A program made the translations under genes and the position numbers. The notes under the pieces are model-generated. The model did no database searches and was not told the origin of the DNA. It saw nothing but the letters and a program-made list of their open reading frames with translations. A stretch of 64,000 bases of DNA from Dipetalonema caudispina (Eukaryota; Nematoda; Chromadorea; Rhabditida; Onchocercidae). This document shows, one piece after another, positions 60,964 through 64,000 of the stretch. Position 1 is the first letter of the stretch. Each line of letters begins with the position of its first letter. Location: the NCBI GenBank assembly GCA_013365325.1, contig JABVXV010000212.1, forward strand, positions 47,068 through 111,067, written 5' to 3'.

Positions 60964-61621
60964 GATTTGGGAAAATTTTTCTACTTTAAGGTCATGCCAT
61001 AGGTAAGTTACCGGAAAAACTTTCATATGCACTTTTCGACGAATTTTGCTAACTGATTATCAAATTTCTTGAATTGTGAAATTACTAGGCTCTTTGATTC
61101 AACATTATACATATCATAAGGAACCATTCAACATATTCCCAGATTTTTGTCATTTCAGGAAAAATATTTCTGAGCTTTCTACTGTGTTATTGGCGAATAT
61201 TTCACTTCAATTTCTGGAATTGCCTCCTCCTATATTGTTATTTATGAACTTATCAGTAGAACCGGATAATATCGTTTTAAGAACGAGAAATTCGATTGAA
61301 AAATTCGTATTGGAATTAAAATAGCTTATCTTCATACCCTATTAATTATCCACACGTTGATTAGTGGATGTATAAAATGGTTGGTAGTGGTGATCTGCAA
61401 TCGACCGTATCGTGAAATTGGAAGGAATATAAATCCGGCAGCATATCTGATCGTCGAACCTTATTCGTCGTTGATCTTTCGTACTACTTTCTATGTTAAT
61501 TTCCTTATGACTATTACCTGTCTTCCGTCTTCATTTATTTTCAAAATATTTTTTTGCATTGCTCGAAGATTGATTCTTTCTGTCTTGGTTGATCGAAACG
61601 AATATGCCTTCGTTATTTGTT

Positions 61622-61627
61622 AATAAA
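61622..61627 (+). terminator. unc-89: Likely poly(A) signal of the full-length transcript
   Basis: AATAAA lies about 660 bp after the stop codon, followed by TGTG-containing sequence and a second AATAAA near 61674. It is the first well-placed signal downstream, but this rests on the hexamer alone. Confidence 0.4.
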
Positions 61628-63015
61628 GTCTAGCTGTAGTGTGAAAATTATTGTTTCCACAGTGCAAACAAACAATAAATCTTTCATGCGTACATTGATC
61701 ATAAAATTGGTAAGATCAATGGGATATGATGAAAATCGTTGAATACAGCAAGAGGTAGAAAGAATTAATAGTGAAATCATATTAAATATTTAGTTTACAG
61801 AAAATAATAAATATTTCTTGTAGATAATATAAATTTTATTCCAAAACTCTTCAATAATCTTTATTAGAATCTTAAGGACGAAAGAAACAATGGTCAAAAA
61901 ATAATAATAAAGCAGACATTATTGATAATTCAGCTTAATATTTGTTAAGAGAGTATGATAGTTGTAGTTATTAAATCATTCTACCTCAACCAATCATTGT
62001 TTATGAAAAGACGTTGATTGGTAGTTCTGTTCACCTGAAGCTTTCGGATAATTTCCATTCTACAGGTTCATTCATTTACATAATGAACCCTGACATCTTC
62101 TGTGAGGGGAAAAAAAAGACGGAAAAGCTTGTATTTTTTTTTCTGGTGAACAAACAAGTTTAAGAAACAGTTAATCATTTAATTAAAAGAAGAAATGCTA
62201 AAAATTTGTAAAGAGATGTTGGACCATCCAATATAATTTGATATCCGATGCTGATCAAACCATCTAAAGATGCATCTTGATGAAAAATGGCTATCGTGAA
62301 ACTACTTCCTAAATTACTTATAGATAATTTGCGTGTTTTGAAATCAAAATATAATTTATTGCTATTCGTGCTTTCATACCAGTTTGAAACAATAATTATT
62401 ATTGAAATTATGTGGATACTTTTCCTCTACTGGATAGATCGAGTTCAGTACTTCAGAAAAGTTGATATGATGACAGCAATAATTGATTGCTTATAAAAAA
62501 TTAAGCAAGTAACTTGCAGGATGTAGATAGTTGAGATGGCATCATCATTCAGATCAACACATTTTTAAAGTGAATGATCATCTTAACTATCATTATCAAT
62601 ACATTCTTATAATATCGTATAGATAATCAGTTTTGCCACTGGAACATTTTGACATTGTTATTAGAACAATCAACTGCAATCCATAAAGTCTATTACTATT
62701 TATTATAGCTATTGCCAAAATATTGTTATTAGCTATTTCTACGATAAGTATCACTTAGCTGTGATTAAATTAAAATTTCAATAAAAGAATAAATGGAAAA
62801 ATTCATAGTTAAATTTCATCTTTCAATTATTTTGTATCATAAGTAATCATTTTTCTTCTATCCAGATTATTAATGAGAGAAAAAAAAAAGTATATGCCTC
62901 CAAGTATAGCAATGAATTTTTTAGCAACAAAAATTTTCATCCTTTTCTTGCATTTTTCTTTTCCTTTCTTCTTCTTTCTCTTTTATCTTATTTGAATAAG
63001 TTAAACATTTACCAC

Positions 63016-63046
<31 letters not shown>

Positions 63047-63115
63047 TAATTTTGGAAAGTTTTTCTTGCTTCCTACTGTTATTTTGCTCTATTTGTTGGC
63101 AATTCGTCAAGGCTT

Positions 63116-63160
<45 letters not shown>
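63016..63160. repeat. A25 tract and T30 tract
   Basis: A run of 25 A lies at 63016-63040 and a run of 30 T at 63131-63160, about 90 bp apart. Together they could fold back on themselves. Such tracts are often length-variable or mis-sequenced. Confidence 0.9.
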
Positions 63161-63162
<2 letters not shown>

Positions 63163-63359
63163 CTAAGAGGGAATATGAGAGAGAAAGAGCAGTAAATAAG
63201 CAAGTGGTTTGTTAAGAAAGAAAACAACCGCTATAACTTTTTGGAAAAATTTATTGTTGAAGTTGGTTGGCGGTGAAGCACTTCGCAATACTTCAACCTT
63301 TTCTTCTGAACTCCTCCTTTCACCTTTCGCTTACTCCTTCCTAGCTTCTTACATCATCA

Positions 63360-63362
<3 letters not shown>

Positions 63363-63418
<56 letters not shown>

Positions 63419-63434
63419 TGTGGGTGTGTGTATG
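63363..63434. repeat. (TG)n microsatellite
   Basis: About 26 perfect TG units run from 63363 to 63415, followed by interrupted TG units to about 63434. Confidence 0.95.
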
Positions 63435-63884
63435 TGATGTCATAGTATTTATATTTTACCTTTTGCCTTCCGTACCTATTCTTCACTTAAAATCTAAATT
63501 GTTTCCATTATGATTTTGTTGAATTTTGTTTATTTCTTAAAACGAAACTTTTCGTAGTATAGTCGCCATTAATTATTATGATTTTCTGTTATTCTATTGA
63601 AGAAAAAAAAAAGAAAAAAAAACTCTTTTCGACAAATCATGTAAGCCTAGGCACTTGGCTTCAAATATTTCATTTTTTAGCTACTGCCGCTTAAGTATGA
63701 GATAAAATGTTGTTAAGGTCCTTCCCGAATGATTATTAACTTCTATCTCTTGTTAAACTCTAACCATTTTTGAAAATTCATCAGTTTCGAATCAGCGGTT
63801 GTCATTCTAGAAAGCAAATGAGTGTTAGAAAAAGAAATGAAAATATCTTGAACAAGCATTAACAATAATAATAATCGCGATAAA

Positions 63885-64000
<116 letters not shown>

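Noticed and set aside
61357..61623. 88-codon ORF in the 3' flank with a hydrophobic C-terminal part
   Set aside because: The base composition is slightly more coding-like, but no family is recognised. It lies between the stop codon and the likely poly(A) signal, so 3' UTR is the simpler reading.

Overview
ORGANISM. The window reads as one very large nuclear gene of a parasitic nematode, probably a filarial (spirurid) worm. The DNA is strongly AT-rich. There are about 120 small exons, mostly with TTTCAG-type acceptors and GTAAGT/GTATGT donors. The protein follows nematode UNC-89 (obscurin) domain by domain. The comparison with C. elegans UNC-89 is from memory, not from an alignment. I cannot name the species.

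LAYOUT. All coding sequence is on the + strand. The true N-terminus lies upstream of the window. Visible order: SH3 (197-557), RhoGEF/DH (747-7100), PH (7700-8174), a short linker, a chain of about 53 Ig domains (10432-42082), Fn3 (42280-43026), two Ig domains (43179-44337), an exon that can either end the protein at 45099 or splice on (44966-45074), protein kinase-like domain PK1 (46577-52113), a low-complexity interkinase linker (52439-57476), one Ig (57586-57955), Fn3 (58132-58674) and protein kinase-like domain PK2 (58989-60963). I traced 121 exons by codon phase and family similarity. Their summed length is 22,593 nt, exactly 7,531 codons including the TAA at 60961-60963, and all junction phases agree. 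I count 56 Ig domains. The last 3 kb is 3' flank with poly(A) signals and long microsatellites.

HOW IT WORKS. In the family this giant protein sits at the muscle M-line. The DH-PH pair signals to Rho, the Ig chain acts as scaffold and spring, and the kinase end recruits partners. The sequence suggests several products: a full-length form, a kinase-less form ending at 45099, a form starting from a TATA-type promoter near 9554, and possibly a kinase-only form starting in the 3.6-kb intron inside PK1.

MOST NOTABLE. (1) The KSP-repeat region that C. elegans carries between Ig7 and Ig8 is absent. (2) A degraded mariner transposon resembling HsMar1 lies in the 5.3-kb DH intron. (3) A 19/20-bp imperfect hairpin containing a perfect TGACGTCA palindrome lies just before the first PK1 exon. 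(4) A 2.7-kb exon encodes nine Ig domains, five unit starts of which are spaced exactly 294 bp apart. (5) PK2 has DFA in place of DFG. (6) One clear and one probable GC-AG intron are present. (7) An 18-base match to a common cloning-vector polylinker lies in the putative internal first exon.
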